From Perognathus longimembris pacificus (taxonomy: Eukaryota; Chordata; Mammalia; Rodentia; Heteromyidae), in NCBI RefSeq assembly GCF_023159225.1, contig NC_063166.1, forward strand, positions 41,526,149 to 41,590,148: 64,000 nt of DNA, read 5' to 3'. Both the position numbers and the translations under genes were made by a program. Position 1 is the first letter of the stretch. Each line of letters opens with the position of its first letter. The notes under the pieces were generated by a model. The model did not search any database. It was given only the letters and a program-made list of their open reading frames with translations, and was not told where the DNA came from. This document shows positions 12,805 through 23,276 of the stretch, one piece after another.

Positions 12805-13035
12805 AAGCCTAGTACCAGTGGCTTACACCTGTAATCTTAGCTACTTATGAGGCTGAAATTTAAGAAATGAGGTTCAAAGCCAGTCCTGGCAGACAAATCC
12901 AGGAGATTCTTATCTCCAGTTATCCAGAAAAAAGCTAGAAGTGGAGATATGGCTCAATGGTAGAGCACCAGCCTTGAGTGAAAAGGTAAAGGAGAATGTA
13001 AGGTCCTGAGATCAAACCCCATTACCACCCCACAA
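12805..13035 (+). repeat. SINE, 7SL-headed dimer
   Basis: agtggcttacacctgtaatc, ctacttatgaggctga, gattcttatctccagtta, atggctcaatggtagagc and gagatcaaacccc are all in order. The tail becomes a CA-rich microsatellite. Confidence 0.8.
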
Positions 13036-13075
13036 TACATTCATACATACACACACAGAAACACACACATGTACA
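13036..13075 (+). repeat. (CA)n-rich microsatellite at a SINE tail
   Basis: Interrupted ACACAC/CATACA sequence directly after the SINE's right monomer. Confidence 0.8.
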
Positions 13076-13228
13076 TATGACTTTGTTCATTAATTTGAAA
13101 TTCCCCTTCTCATGTGTTGATGCTACATGATTTGGGGGATTTACTTGTTTATTTATTTATTATATTGTGGTGACTTTTTTTCTAATCAATATGTGTAAAT
13201 AGATAGAAACGCCTTGGAAAACATGGCC

Positions 13229-13231
<3 letters not shown>

Positions 13232-13268
<37 letters not shown>
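13232..13268. repeat. (GT)n microsatellite
   Basis: About 18 uninterrupted GT units, no SINE attached. Confidence 0.95.
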
Positions 13269-13270
<2 letters not shown>

Positions 13271-13852
13271 AGAGAAATTAACAACAGGTTGGGATTTGTC
13301 CTGAGTTAATAGCACTTGTTTAAAAGCACCTATTAGCTGAATCATTGAAAGATATTCAGATTTATCCATTTTCCAGTCTTTTCCCAAATTTAGCAATGCT
13401 TGAGCCTAACCCTTTGGGAGAATAGCATTTTTGACCATCAGTATTCAGAGTGATAACATTCAATTTGATTAAAAATGTGCAAAGGGATAACTTCTGCTAT
13501 TTTTTTAACCTAAAGCTTCAGGATTATCTTAAAAACTTTTCAGGCTCAATAATAGTGTTGTCTTACAAATATGGAGTGTTACCAATGTCAAGCTCGTACA
13601 TTCTGTCCTGTTTTCTGAGCTCCCATTGTTTAAATGCATTTCTCTGAGACTCACTTTTGCCACATTTCCATGTGCTGATTATGCTCATGCTGTTATAACT
13701 CAACAACATCCATCAAGTTAATTGTATAATTTGATGGTAAAACACTTACATCTAAATGAAAATTCACATGTATATAAGTTCTTAAGAGTAGACTTGGAGT
13801 GATTGTTAAGATGCTTTCTCAAAATAGACTCTAATTTTGGATTTTATTAAAT
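13269..13852. other. No recognisable feature
   Basis: Unassigned AT-rich sequence. Confidence 0.5.
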
Positions 13853-14092
13853 TTGTTTTGGTGCTGGTACTAGGGCTTGAAGTTAGGGTCTGGGCACTGT
13901 ACCTTAGATTTATCCATAAATGCTAGTGCTCTGTTATGTGTGCCATACCGCTGCTTCAGGCACTTTGCTGGTTAATTGGAGATAAGAGTTTCATAGCCTT
14001 TCCTGCTCAGGTTCGCTTTGAACTGTTATCCTCAGATATCAGCCTCCTGATTAGCTAGGTTTGCAGGCATTAGCCACAGACACCCAACTAAT
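13853..14092 (-). repeat. SINE, 7SL-headed dimer
   Basis: Reversed copy: ggtgctggtactagggcttg..., ctggttaattggagataagag, cctgctcaggttcgctttgaac, cagcctcctgattagctagg, gcaggcattagccaca. The right-monomer part is heavily mutated. Confidence 0.75.
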
Positions 14093-14800
14093 TTTGGAAT
14101 TTTAACTGAATTTTATGTTGTGTACCACAAAAATTAATCAAATTTTTATTTTGGTGAATTCCTGGCAGGGTGTATTATTCATGGTATTGAAACATGACTT
14201 GCCTCTTTCTTTTTTGCTACGAAATGTGGATGAATTTTGAAGAAACAAATGACATCAGGGCACCTGGAGTTGATATGTACTCTCTTGTATGTGTGTGCAT
14301 ACATGAATGTGAGTGAACACTAATTTGGACACCAATGTTATGACTAGGGAGGCAGGAATTTACTTCCATGCAAAAGTGATCAAACTTCATTTACCAGAGT
14401 CCCAAATCTATCACTGTTCAACAAAAGCTCTACCTGCTTACTCATTACTCCAAAACATACTATACATTGTTCAAGATTGTCCTGAAGAATGTGTAGATAC
14501 TGACCTTTACCTAACTCCAGAACCTTATTTTTTGCCCTCCATAAAGTTCCAGCCACCACATTCTCTTTGAGTTCCCTCGTCAAATATACTGTGCTTCTTC
14601 AGGTATCTATTCTCTTTGCCCTTCACTTCTTCACCTGGAATGCTCTCACTAGCTACAAGGTTTCATCCTAACTTCCCAGATCTGTAGATTTATGTGTTTT
14701 GCCTTAGAATGTCTAGAAGTCTACTTAAGGTTTATAATCAAACACTACCTTTGTGATTAATTGCTTAAGCCAAAAAGTGGAAAGAATCAGGAAGGGAGAG
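14093..14800. other. No recognisable feature
   Basis: Unassigned sequence. Confidence 0.5.
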
Positions 14801-14802
14801 AG

Positions 14803-14836
<34 letters not shown>

Positions 14837-14917
14837 CAGAGACAGAGAGAGACAGAGACAGAGACAGAGAGACAGAGAGAGACAGAGACAGAGAGAGACA
14901 GAGAGACAGACAGAGAC

Positions 14918-14966
<49 letters not shown>

Positions 14967-14992
14967 GAGAAGGAGGAGGAGGAAGAGAAGGC
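14801..14992. repeat. (GA)n / (GACAGA)n compound microsatellite
   Basis: About 165 bp of AGAGAG mixed with GACAGA units, then GGAGGAGAAGG. One strand is pure purine, so it could adopt H-DNA. Several open frames exist here only because the repeat lacks stop codons. Confidence 0.95.
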
Positions 14993-15355
14993 CCATTTGG
15001 ACTACTTACGTTACTTTTTGTTTCCTCTTCCCAACTCTATTTCCCACAGAAGAAAGTCAAGGAAACAGGAAATGAAAAAAAGACAGGCAAAGATTTCAAA
15101 TCTAGAGTTGACCACTGATGAGCCATCCCACACAAAGCTTCCTGAGCTGCTCCAGGTAAGATGAGCTGGCCGCCCTTAATGAATTATCAGGGAAGACATC
15201 CAGTAATTACTACTGCTTTGTTCAGCCACCACCACCTGCTGTTCCTTCTCCACAGTACTGAGAGTGGGGTGCATTTGCTGCCCTGGGCCATGAAGCTCTC
15301 AAGTATCACTTTGGTCCTAAACTATGCTTAATATTGTCCTTTAAAAAAACAATCT

Positions 15356-15890
15356 TACTCCCTCATAGGGAATAATTAGCACAGGTTTAGGCTAGTCACA
15401 GCAGAGGATCACAAGAGCCTAATAGCTATGCCCCTATGAATGCATAAGATGATGCTAAGTGAAATGAACTCCATGTTATGGAAATGACTGTTATATCACT
15501 GTTTTAATTACATTCAACATTCCATGTGAAACCGTAGCTTCTATTGTTGATGATCCTCTTGTATCCCCTTCCTGTGGTTGTGCCCGCACTATCACTGTAT
15601 CCATCTGAGTACCCTGGATACTGTAAATACTGGTATTAGAACTAGGGAAGTGAAAAGGAATATCAAAATTGAGAGACAAAGGATAAAAAGACAAACGACT
15701 CCAAATCAATACTTGCAAAATGATTTGGTGTAAACCAACTGAACAACTCATGGGGGAAGAGGGAAAGGGGGAGGGGCAAGAGGGAATGAGGGAGGAAGTA
15801 ACGAACAGTACAAGAAATGTACCCAAGGCCTAACATATGAAACTGTAACCTCTCTGTACATCACTTTGACAATAAATAAGAAAAAAAGAA
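15356..15890 (+). mobile_element. LINE-1, 5'-truncated 3' end
   Basis: Begins within the ORF2/3' UTR junction (actccctcatagggaataatt) and ends with aactgtaacctctctgtacatcactttgacaataaataag plus an A-rich tail. It carries the G-rich polypurine tract typical of L1 3' UTRs (15,751-15,800). Near-parallel copies lie at 20.4 and 25.0 kb. Confidence 0.8.
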
Positions 15891-16269
15891 ACAGAAAAAA
15901 AAATCTATGGAATAAAAACTCCATACCTTTGTTTTCCTCAATTTATCTGGCTATTGTATGCTAAAACATTAGTGTAAAAGAATTATAGGCATTAGTAAAC
16001 CTTTCTTCTTGTAGCTAAAAAACGTTTTATTGAGGAAGGAGGTGAATAAGTATGTAACAGAAACTAATTCTTCATAGTCAAGAGATAATAAAATAAAAGA
16101 AAAAATAAAAAGAAAGAAAAAACAATCTTAGTTCATTTACATGGATGAAGACTGAATCTGCATGTGTGTATTGGTGACTATGGTTGTATTTCAACTTTAT
16201 GATTTCCATGTATCTTTTTGTATATTCATAGATCACATTTTCTTGCTATTTCTGAAATTGAAATGGTCT
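15891..16269. other. No recognisable feature
   Basis: AT-rich, includes an A-rich patch at 16,088-16,125. Confidence 0.5.
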
Positions 16270-16480
16270 TACAAAATTTATCTTGATTAAATCATGAAGG
16301 CTCCACCTCTACAAAAATAGCAATGCCCTACAGAAGAGGCTTCAACAGAATGTATTCTGCTTTTTCTCCTGCCACTCCAAAGGAGGATGAGGGGTTCATC
16401 CATGCAGGGAATAATGTAGGGCTCTGTCATGAAACAAAGTGACCTCACTGGACACTGCACTTGTCTGCATAAGCATGGGT
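16270..16480 (+). mobile_element. MaLR-type LTR fragment (MLT1-like)
   Basis: gattaaatcatgaaggctcc, agcaatgccctacagaagagg and tcctgccactccaaaggagga follow the MaLR LTR order seen at 8.4 kb. Truncated at both ends. Confidence 0.5.
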
Positions 16481-16504
16481 TCTGATAGAAGGAACTTAGA
16501 CTAA

Positions 16505-16645
16505 ATTCTAATCCATAAATGACCTTTCTATATATTTCTTGACCTTCAGTTACTTCAGCTATAATACTGAAATGATAGTGTCTTCATTAGTTATATGTCT
16601 AGCTCTCTCTATGGTAGATAATAAATGATCATTGCTGCTATGATG
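16505..16645 (+). repeat. MIR fragment (probable)
   Basis: gaccttcagttacttcagct ... aatactgaaatgatagtgtc and an end like ggtagataataaatgatcattg parallel MIR's 3' half. Confidence 0.4.
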
Positions 16646-16697
16646 TTTAGTTCTTCATTATAGTAAGTTTACTAAGGAGGCTTTTATAAAACAAAGA

Positions 16698-16945
16698 TGT
16701 ATCAGAAACTTGTGGCTCACACCTATAATCATACCTATTCAGGAAGCTTATAGTTAAGGATTGAGATTTGAAGCCAGCCAGAACAGAAAAGTCCATACAA
16801 ATTTGTCTCCAGTTAACCAGCAAAATACTCGAAGAGGAGGTATGGCTTAAATGGCAAAGCACCATCCTTGAGCAAAAATGCCAAGTGAAAAATGCTTACT
16901 TTGGTAGAAGTAAGAGCACTCAAGTCATGCCCCATACAGTTCTGA
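16698..16945 (+). repeat. SINE, 7SL-headed dimer
   Basis: cttgtggctcacacctataatc, linker with tttgtctccagttaacc, right monomer ggtatggcttaaatggcaaagc and a terminal ctcaagtcatgcccc. Diverged. Confidence 0.7.
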
Positions 16946-17231
16946 CGATCAGTATGGCAGTATGTTATTATAGTAAATTAATTTAGTTAACATGTTTTCT
17001 GGGGTAGTTGATTCTATGAGCAAAGAACATTGACAGCTCAATCAACAAGCATATTGCTGGGGTTTCCAGTGCCAAGACAAAACAAATTCTATTTCCCAAA
17101 TGTGTGAAGTAACATGCATAACAACTGGTCCTAAGAAGTACAACTATTTAAGAAAGGACTTCTGACAAAAATCCACCTAAATTTTCTTTCTTCAGCAAAT
17201 GTTATAACTGTTCTCATGCAAATGTGCATTT

Positions 17232-17468
17232 TACTGGGTATTGGTGGCACAGACCCATAATCCTAGCTTCTCAGAAGGAGATCCAACTTCAAAGCCAGCC
17301 TGCAAGGAAGCTCATGACACTCTAATCTCCAAAATCTACTATTTTTTAAAAAGCTGGAAGTGGAGCTGTGGCTCAAGAGGAAGAACACTAGTCTTAAACA
17401 GAAAAAGGCCCAGAGGTAGCACCAGAGCCCTGATATTAAGCCCCAGGACTGGCAACAGAAAAAAAAAT
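17232..17468 (+). repeat. SINE, 7SL-headed dimer
   Basis: gggtattggtggcacagacc, aatcctagcttctcagaagg, gagctgtggctcaagaggaag and attaagccccaggactggc, then a poly(A) tail. The head is missing part of its second half. Confidence 0.8.
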
Positions 17469-17489
17469 CATCAATGGAGAGAGTAATGG

Positions 17490-17682
17490 TGGATGAATAC
17501 ATTCATAATATTCAATTTACATATGTGAAGGTAAAACCAGGTAACTTGAGGGGATGGGTGGATTTGGGAGAGATGGAGGAGAACAATGGAAGTGGTAACA
17601 CTGATCATGATTTATTGTGTTCATAAACTGACGTTGAATTGAAACCCCTTTGCACAACTACTTAAAGATAATAAAAAGTAAA
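17490..17682 (+). mobile_element. LINE-1 3' end fragment
   Basis: Purine-rich ggagagatggaggagaac, then gttgaattgaaacccctttg and aactacttaaagataataaaaag. Same 3' terminus as at about 0.8 and 56.85 kb. Confidence 0.65.
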
Positions 17683-17683
17683 T

Positions 17684-17716
17684 GAATTATATATATATGT
17701 ATATATATATATATTT
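17684..17716. repeat. (AT)n microsatellite
   Basis: ATATATAT run at the end of the L1 tail, before TTTTTTT. Confidence 0.85.
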
Positions 17717-17757
17717 TTTTCATCATGTCTTAATTTTTCCATGAGATGGAGTTTTTC

Positions 17758-17976
17758 TTGTTTATTTGTTTTGTTTTTGTTGCCAGTCCTGGGGCATGGA
17801 CTCAGGGCCTGAGCACTGTCCCTGGCTTCTTTTTGCTCAAGGCTAGCATAGCACTCTACCACTTGAGCCACAGCTCCACTTCTGGCTTTCATCTATATAT
17901 GTGGTGCTGAGGAATCAAACCCAGGGCTTCATGTATACAAGGTGAGCACTTTACCACTAGGCCATCTCTTCCCAGC
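17758..17976 (-). repeat. SINE, ID-headed dimer with perfect target-site duplication
   Basis: Reversed: T-rich tail, gccagtcctggggcatgg, ggcctgagcactgtccctgg, cacttgagccacagctcc, then the complement of the ID-like head. A 16-bp exact duplication, tgagatggagtttttc, lies at 17,742-17,757 and 17,977-17,992. Confidence 0.92.
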
Positions 17977-18007
17977 TGAGATGGAGTTTTTCATCTCCCA
18001 ATCACAC

Positions 18008-18061
<54 letters not shown>
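18008..18061. repeat. (CA)n microsatellite
   Basis: About 25 CA units, uninterrupted, not attached to a recognised SINE tail. Confidence 0.95.
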
Positions 18062-18625
18062 CAGAGATACCAAAACTGAGAAGACAGGGTATGGTGGTAG
18101 AGATAGGGCTGTTACTTCAGATCTCAGTTTAGGCTGTTATTTTGAAAATGGATTTCCAAACATAATTACTTGAATCAAAATTCTATTTAGTTTCTTGTAT
18201 CATCAGTGTTGATCTTGCCTGCAATTACCAAATTTATATTCTACATTGTTAAATGACTCCTTCCTCCTACCTGTCTCTTCTTTGGGCTCAAACTACATCT
18301 GTATATAGCCTTTCCAATTAATTTCAAAATCCAACGCAAATCTTCTACCTCACTACAAACAAAAAACAATAAAGAGCTGAAGTGAAAGGAAATATAAAGG
18401 TTGCCAAGCACGTTTTGCCTCAACACAATTCTAGTCAATGGCAAATACACTGATAAGTCATTGGAAAGAGCCTTCCAGAAACCATGTCAACCATGCTATA
18501 GTCCATTTGATTTCTAGTCCTGGATTGTGTAATTATCTTAGTTGTCCCTAGGAAACCCGTCAGAGCTGGCAGTGCTCCCCTCCCTTTCTCAGCCATCACC
18601 CCAGAGGCTCAGGGCGATATATGGA
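18062..18625. other. No recognisable feature
   Basis: Unassigned sequence; becomes more GC-rich from about 18,540. Confidence 0.5.
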
Positions 18626-18629
18626 CAGT

Positions 18630-18644
18630 AGCACCCCCTGCTGG
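18630..18644 (-). promoter_or_regulatory. Candidate CTCF binding motif
   Basis: The reverse complement reads ccagcagggggtgct, close to the CTCF core (CCASYAGRKGGC plus RS) with one clear departure at the C after the G run. It lies in a local GC-richer patch (18,540-18,720) outside any recognised SINE. Motif resemblance only; occupancy cannot be inferred. Confidence 0.4.
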
Positions 18645-19680
18645 TACTCCTGCAGGCTGGTACTCCTGCATGTGGTCCTCCCAGCTCTGCCTAATTCCTG
18701 CCCTCCTGAGATGACTCCAATTATTCTCACAGTTTATCTAGTGTTCTGGAAAAATCTGTTGGAACACTAGCTTCCCACTCTATTTCCCTTGGCGATGGGT
18801 TTATTGAAGAATACATTTTACCTTTATGTTTTTATGTCTAAGGAAAAACTGCTCACTAGACATTTCTTTTCCCCTATGACAGAAACACAAGCTGGGATTC
18901 TACAAAAAAAGAATCAGATAAATCAGGCCACCAAGATAATGATACACTGTGATTCTGATGCTGTGACCTAGTTTTCAAAGCTGAGCAGAGAACATGTTCT
19001 GTTTCTCTTCATAACTAGTTCCATGGGAATTTTCTCAGTGAGCAGAGTAAAGTCAGCTTCTGTGTTCTTAGGAGGGAATTTCAGCTTTTTTAACTTTCAA
19101 AAAAAATTGATTGGAGTTGTTCTTTAATTCTCAATTATCTCTTCAGTAATCTTAGCAGCTGCCACATATTAGATCTGTGTGCAGAATTACTAATATTCCC
19201 AGCATTATCTAATTTTTGAAAAGTTAAAATAAAAAGGCAGAATTTGATTTTTGCAATCAGGAAAATCAATGCTGGGTATTGTGGAATGGTCGCTTGTAGC
19301 AGCGTGAAACACAATTTGGGTGACACGAAGAAAGAGAATGAAGTACAAATGAATCAAAATTTATTCAAAAACATATCAACTGCAGTCAATGACAGATTAG
19401 TTGTGATATCTGGGCACAGAAAGAGCAGAAACAGTGAATTTCCAAGTAATCAGATTCTTTCCTGAGTCCTTTCTCACATTTGATGCTTGCTTAGTTCCAC
19501 AAAGTATTTTTTTTAGAGTTCACAGTTTCCTCATTTCTTTTTTTGTATTGGGATATGTCTTCAAAGAATTTATGGACTGAAGCAACAAAAGGCACATTTA
19601 TTAGCACAGCAATTTTTTATATACCTAACAACAGGCAAAACACATATCAGGTGCATAGGAATGGTAAAAAGAAAGCCTAT
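18645..19680. other. No recognisable feature
   Basis: Unassigned. The first bases hold an imperfect duplication of ctggtactcctgca. Confidence 0.5.
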
Positions 19681-19885
19681 CGCCCATGTGGTGTACACCT
19701 GTAATCCCAGCTACAAAAGAGGTGGAGGTGGGAAGATCATGGTTCAAAATATCAGGAGATCCTACTGAGGAATAAATTACAGCATAAATGGCTAGAAGCC
19801 TGGACCAACAGGTAGAATGCTTGTTGTTCATAAGCAAGTGACAGATCTTGACCTGAAACATCAGTACTGCAAGAAAATTGAACAA
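19681..19885 (+). repeat. 7SL/B1-like SINE, aberrant copy
   Basis: Head with gtgtacacctgtaatcccagct and gatcatggttcaaaat, then a second half (ggctagaagcctggaccaacaggtagaatg) resembling a tRNA-like monomer but not the one shared by the other SINEs here. An old relative or separate family. Confidence 0.55.
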
Positions 19886-19965
19886 CTAAAGACTAAGCAT
19901 CTGTGGGTATAACCTCTAATCCAGAAGGCCATTGCTCTCACAGAAGCACATGGTAACTGGAAAGC

Positions 19966-20185
19966 AGCATTCCATGGTGGTAAAGGACAGTGCCAGGGCC
20001 ACCCTGACTGTGGTCAGAGCTGCTCTTTCACCAAATGGGTGACCTCAGGTAAGTTCATTTCCCTAGGGCTCAGTTTCTTTATCTGGTAAATGAGAAAGCA
20101 GACATCACTGCACCTATGTCATAAGCTTCTTTCCTGATCAATGAGGAAATATATATACAGTGTTAGATAAATGCTTGCCTGTAGA
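19966..20185 (+). repeat. MIR element
   Basis: The order of MIR landmarks is retained: gtggtaaaggacagtgccaggg, gggtgacctcaggtaagttca, ggctcagtttctttatctggt, aatgagaaagcag, acctatgtcataag and gttagataaatgcttgcc. Confidence 0.7.
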
Positions 20186-20411
20186 ATTTGTTCTGAGTAT
20201 CAAGGCAATGAAGTCTACAGGCATAAAATGACTACTTCTGCCTGGAGAATTTCCAGAAAACCTGACATTGGAACTGCTTCCTAGGGAATTAGTGAGAAAT
20301 ACAGTAGAAGCAAATTGTTCATAGCCAGAGCAAGAATGGTTGCAGAGTGTAGAGAATGCTGGGAGTGTGTTAGCTGTGGCTCAGAAATGATGGGGTGTGG
20401 AGATTAAGAAT

Positions 20412-21000
20412 TGCCCCATTTGTAAGGAAATGGAAGGACTTGGAAAAAATTACCCAAAGAAACATGGACTCTATGGTCTCCCTTAATGGGAATAATTAGT
20501 ACAGGTTTAGGCAGTCATATCAGAGCATCACAAGAGTCCAATAGCTATACCCTTATGAACACATAAGATGATGCTAAGTGAAATGAACTCCATGTTATGG
20601 AAACGATTGTTATATCACAGTTGTAACTACTTTCAACGTCCCATCTGTATCTGTAGCTTCTATTATTGATGATGTTCTTGTATCACCTTCCAGTGGTTGT
20701 ACCTACACTATCTCTGTAATCTTATCTGAGTATTTTGGAAACCGTGTATACTGGTATTAGAACTAGGAAATTGAAAGGGAATACCAAAATTGAGAGACAC
20801 AGGGTAAAAAAAAGACAAACAGCTACAAAAGCAATACTTGCAAAACTGTTTGGTGAACACCTCAGGGGGGGGGGAAGGGAAAGGGGGAGGAGGGAGGGGG
20901 GTATAAGGGACAGGGTAACAAACAGTACAAGAAATATATCCAATGCCTAACGTATGAAACTGTAACCTCTCTGTATATCAGTTTGATAATAAAAAATTTT
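20412..21000 (+). mobile_element. LINE-1, 5'-truncated 3' end
   Basis: Starts in the last part of ORF2 (ccccatttgtaaggaaatgg), covers the 3' UTR with its G-run polypurine tract (20,865-20,905, ten consecutive G) and ends at atcagtttgataataaaaaa. Parallel to the copies at 15.4 and 25.0 kb. Confidence 0.85.
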
Positions 21001-21104
21001 TTAAAAAGAAAAGCCAAATGTTAGTGTTATTACCTTGTAGATGCCTTAGTACTCAATGACACTGATGGATGGCTTTACTGGGTGAAGAGATCAGTAAAGT
21101 TGGA

Positions 21105-21108
21105 GACA

Positions 21109-21168
<60 letters not shown>

Positions 21169-21171
21169 AAA
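21105..21171. repeat. (AT)n microsatellite
   Basis: ATATAT with a few GTATAT/CATATA interruptions. Confidence 0.95.
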
Positions 21172-21181
21172 GGATTGAGGA

Positions 21182-21420
21182 TGCTGGGTGTTGGTGGCTC
21201 ATGCTTGTAATACTATCTACTCAGAAGGCTGAAATCTGAGGAACATGGTTCAAAGCCAGTTGGTGTAGAAAGTCCCCGGGAGACTCCTAGCTCCAATTAA
21301 TCACTCAAACACCAGAAGTGGATCTGTGGCTCAAAGTGACAGAGAGCTAGCCTTGAGCAAAAGAACTCAGGTCCAATGCTCAGGCCCTGAATTCAAGCCC
21401 CATGACCAACTACAACAAAT
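21182..21420 (+). repeat. SINE, 7SL-headed dimer
   Basis: gctgggtgttggtggctcatg, ctactcagaaggctga, caaagccagttggtg, gatctgtggctcaaagtgac and gaattcaagccccatgac in order. Confidence 0.85.
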
Positions 21421-21806
21421 CCAAAGAAGGATTAAGGAACATTCATGAAAGCACTGAGATAGGTCAGCCTATCCTTTCTATCTTTTATATACAGCCTTTC
21501 CCTTCCTTTATATTCGTTTCAGTGGGTGGGTAACTGGTACAAACTTTGAAATAATCAGTTTGGTAGCATGTGTCACTATTACGTACTTGCATTTGACTTC
21601 TCAATTTTACTCCGAGTAATTTACTCAGGCAAGGTGAGAGATACCGAAATATACAAGAAATAAGTATCAAAATAAACTTTAGAAACCACAGGTATAAGTA
21701 AAATGCTCATAGACTAAGTTAGAATGTATTAATAGAATAGGATAATATAAAAGATTAAAATAGAGACATGCATACTTGATAGAAATATATGAAATATCAA
21801 GTAATA
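21421..21806. other. No recognisable feature
   Basis: Unassigned AT-rich sequence. Confidence 0.5.
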
Positions 21807-21819
21807 GAAGTAAAATGTA

Positions 21820-22033
21820 GGGGCTGGGGATATGGCCTAGTGGCAAGAGTGCCTGCCTCAAATACATAAGGCCCTGGGTTTGATTCCCCAGCACCACATA
21901 TACAGAAAATGGCCAGAAGTGGCGCTGTGGCTCAAGTGGCAGCGTGCTAGCCTTGAGCAAAAAGAAGCCAGGGACAGTGCTCAGGCCCTGAGTCCAAGCC
22001 CCAGGACTGACCAAAAAAAAAAAAAAAAAAAAA
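21820..22033 (+). repeat. SINE, ID-headed dimer with perfect target-site duplication
   Basis: ID-like head: ggggctggggatatggccta (A-box region) and gggtttgattccccag (B-box region). Then cacatatacagaaaatggcc and the right monomer gcgctgtggctcaagtgg ... gagtccaagccccagg, with an A-rich tail. The 13-bp repeat gaagtaaaatgta at 21,807-21,819 and 22,034-22,046 marks the insertion. Confidence 0.95.
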
Positions 22034-22089
22034 GAAGTAAAATGTAAATTATCTTTATGCAATGTGACCCAACTTCAATAACAGTATGG

Positions 22090-22300
22090 GTTGATATAAA
22101 TTATGGGTGTATATGTGGACATGAGTATGTACATGTGAATGTGTGTGTTTATGTGAGGATATGTGTGCGTATTTGAGGATGCATGTAACTGAGTGTGTGG
22201 ATATAAGAGCATGGGGTGTATGCATGTGGATTTATATTTGCATGTCATAAGTGTGTATGTGTATGAGTGGGTATGTGTGTGTGTTGCATATGGTGGTTGC
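22090..22300. repeat. TG-rich degenerate tract
   Basis: Interrupted TGTG/GTATGTG/GAGTATG sequence about 200 bp long. It produces a long open frame on the + strand that continues into unrelated DNA. Confidence 0.7.
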
Positions 22301-22734
22301 ATGTGTGTCGTGTTTAGAACCAAAGAAAAGACTTGCGCCAACTACTGAAATTGTGGAATATCTGAGTGATGAGTTTCATGTTTATTTTCATCTTTATTTT
22401 ATGTTATATATTACTCTCAACAAAGTGTTATTTATGGGGAGTAAACATACAGGGTTTTGTTTTGTGGTTCTTAGTGTTTGGGTTTTTTTTGGTTTTTTGG
22501 TGTTTTGTTTTTTTTTTTTTTTTTTGCAATCGAGTCTGGTTTTGAAAAATGAGACATCATATGGGAAGTTAGTGTGTATTTTTCTCTGCTTCGTGAGATG
22601 TTTGGTCCAGGGCTTAGACCAGAGGCTGATGTTGTGCAGTGTGGAAAGGTATTTCTATACAGAATATGCTCAGAAGCTTGAGTTCCAGACTTGTGTGTAT
22701 CAGAGCCACAGATATGACATGTGCTATAGTGTCC
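22301..22734. other. No recognisable feature
   Basis: Unassigned, with a T run at 22,509-22,525. Confidence 0.5.
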
Positions 22735-23085
22735 CATGTTACCATACCAAATCACTGCAAACTTGATGGCTTAACAATAGAAATCAATCCCCTTGCAGTT
22801 TAAGAGGACACTAAACATAAATGCTGGAAAGACTTGTGTACCCTCCAGAGGATCTAAAGAATTTATGTCCTCTCTTTTTCAGATTCTGGTGGCTGCCACC
22901 ATTTCATGGCATGCAATTACAACACTTTAATCTCTGCCTCTGAGAGTGCACTGGCTTTTCCATGTCTGTTTATAATAAAGACCCACCCTCTCTTCCTCAT
23001 AATAATACTCAAGGTCATATTTGGGACCTTCTTCTCAAGATCATTAACTTACATATGCAAATATCCTTTATTGTGTCTATAAATT
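22735..23085 (-). mobile_element. MaLR-type LTR fragment
   Basis: On the + strand: ccaaatcactgcaaacttgatggcttaac, cccttgcagttt, ctccagaggatct, ttctggtggctgcca, taatctctgcctctgag, then aagacccaccctc and ctcaagatcattaacttacatatgc. This is the reversed order of a common mammalian MaLR LTR. Old; no internal region. Confidence 0.55.
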
Positions 23086-23089
23086 ATAA

Positions 23090-23276
23090 GATGTGTGTAT
23101 TTCAGGGCTTTGCACTCTCACTAGGCCTTTTCAATCAAGGCTGGTGTTCTACCACTTGAGCCATACCTCCACTTCTGGATATTTGGTGGTTAAATGGAGA
23201 TATAAGAGTCTAATTGACTTTGCTTCCTGCCTGGCTTTAAACTGTGGTCCTCAGATCTCAGCTTCTTATGCATAAA
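23090..23276 (-). repeat. SINE, 7SL-headed dimer, truncated
   Basis: ggctttgcactctcactagg, ctaccacttgagccatacctcc, ggtggttaaatggagatataag, ctgcctggctttaaactgtgg and cagatctcagcttctt, reversed. The end of the head is lost. Confidence 0.75.

Noticed and set aside
14753..15118. 121- and 104-codon open frames rich in R, E and T
   Set aside because: They are translations of the (GA)n/(GACAGA)n repeat, which has no stop codons in those frames.
22251..22766. 171-codon open frame on the + strand
   Set aside because: It begins in TG-rich low complexity, passes a T run and ends in an antisense LTR fragment; no domain or conserved motif.
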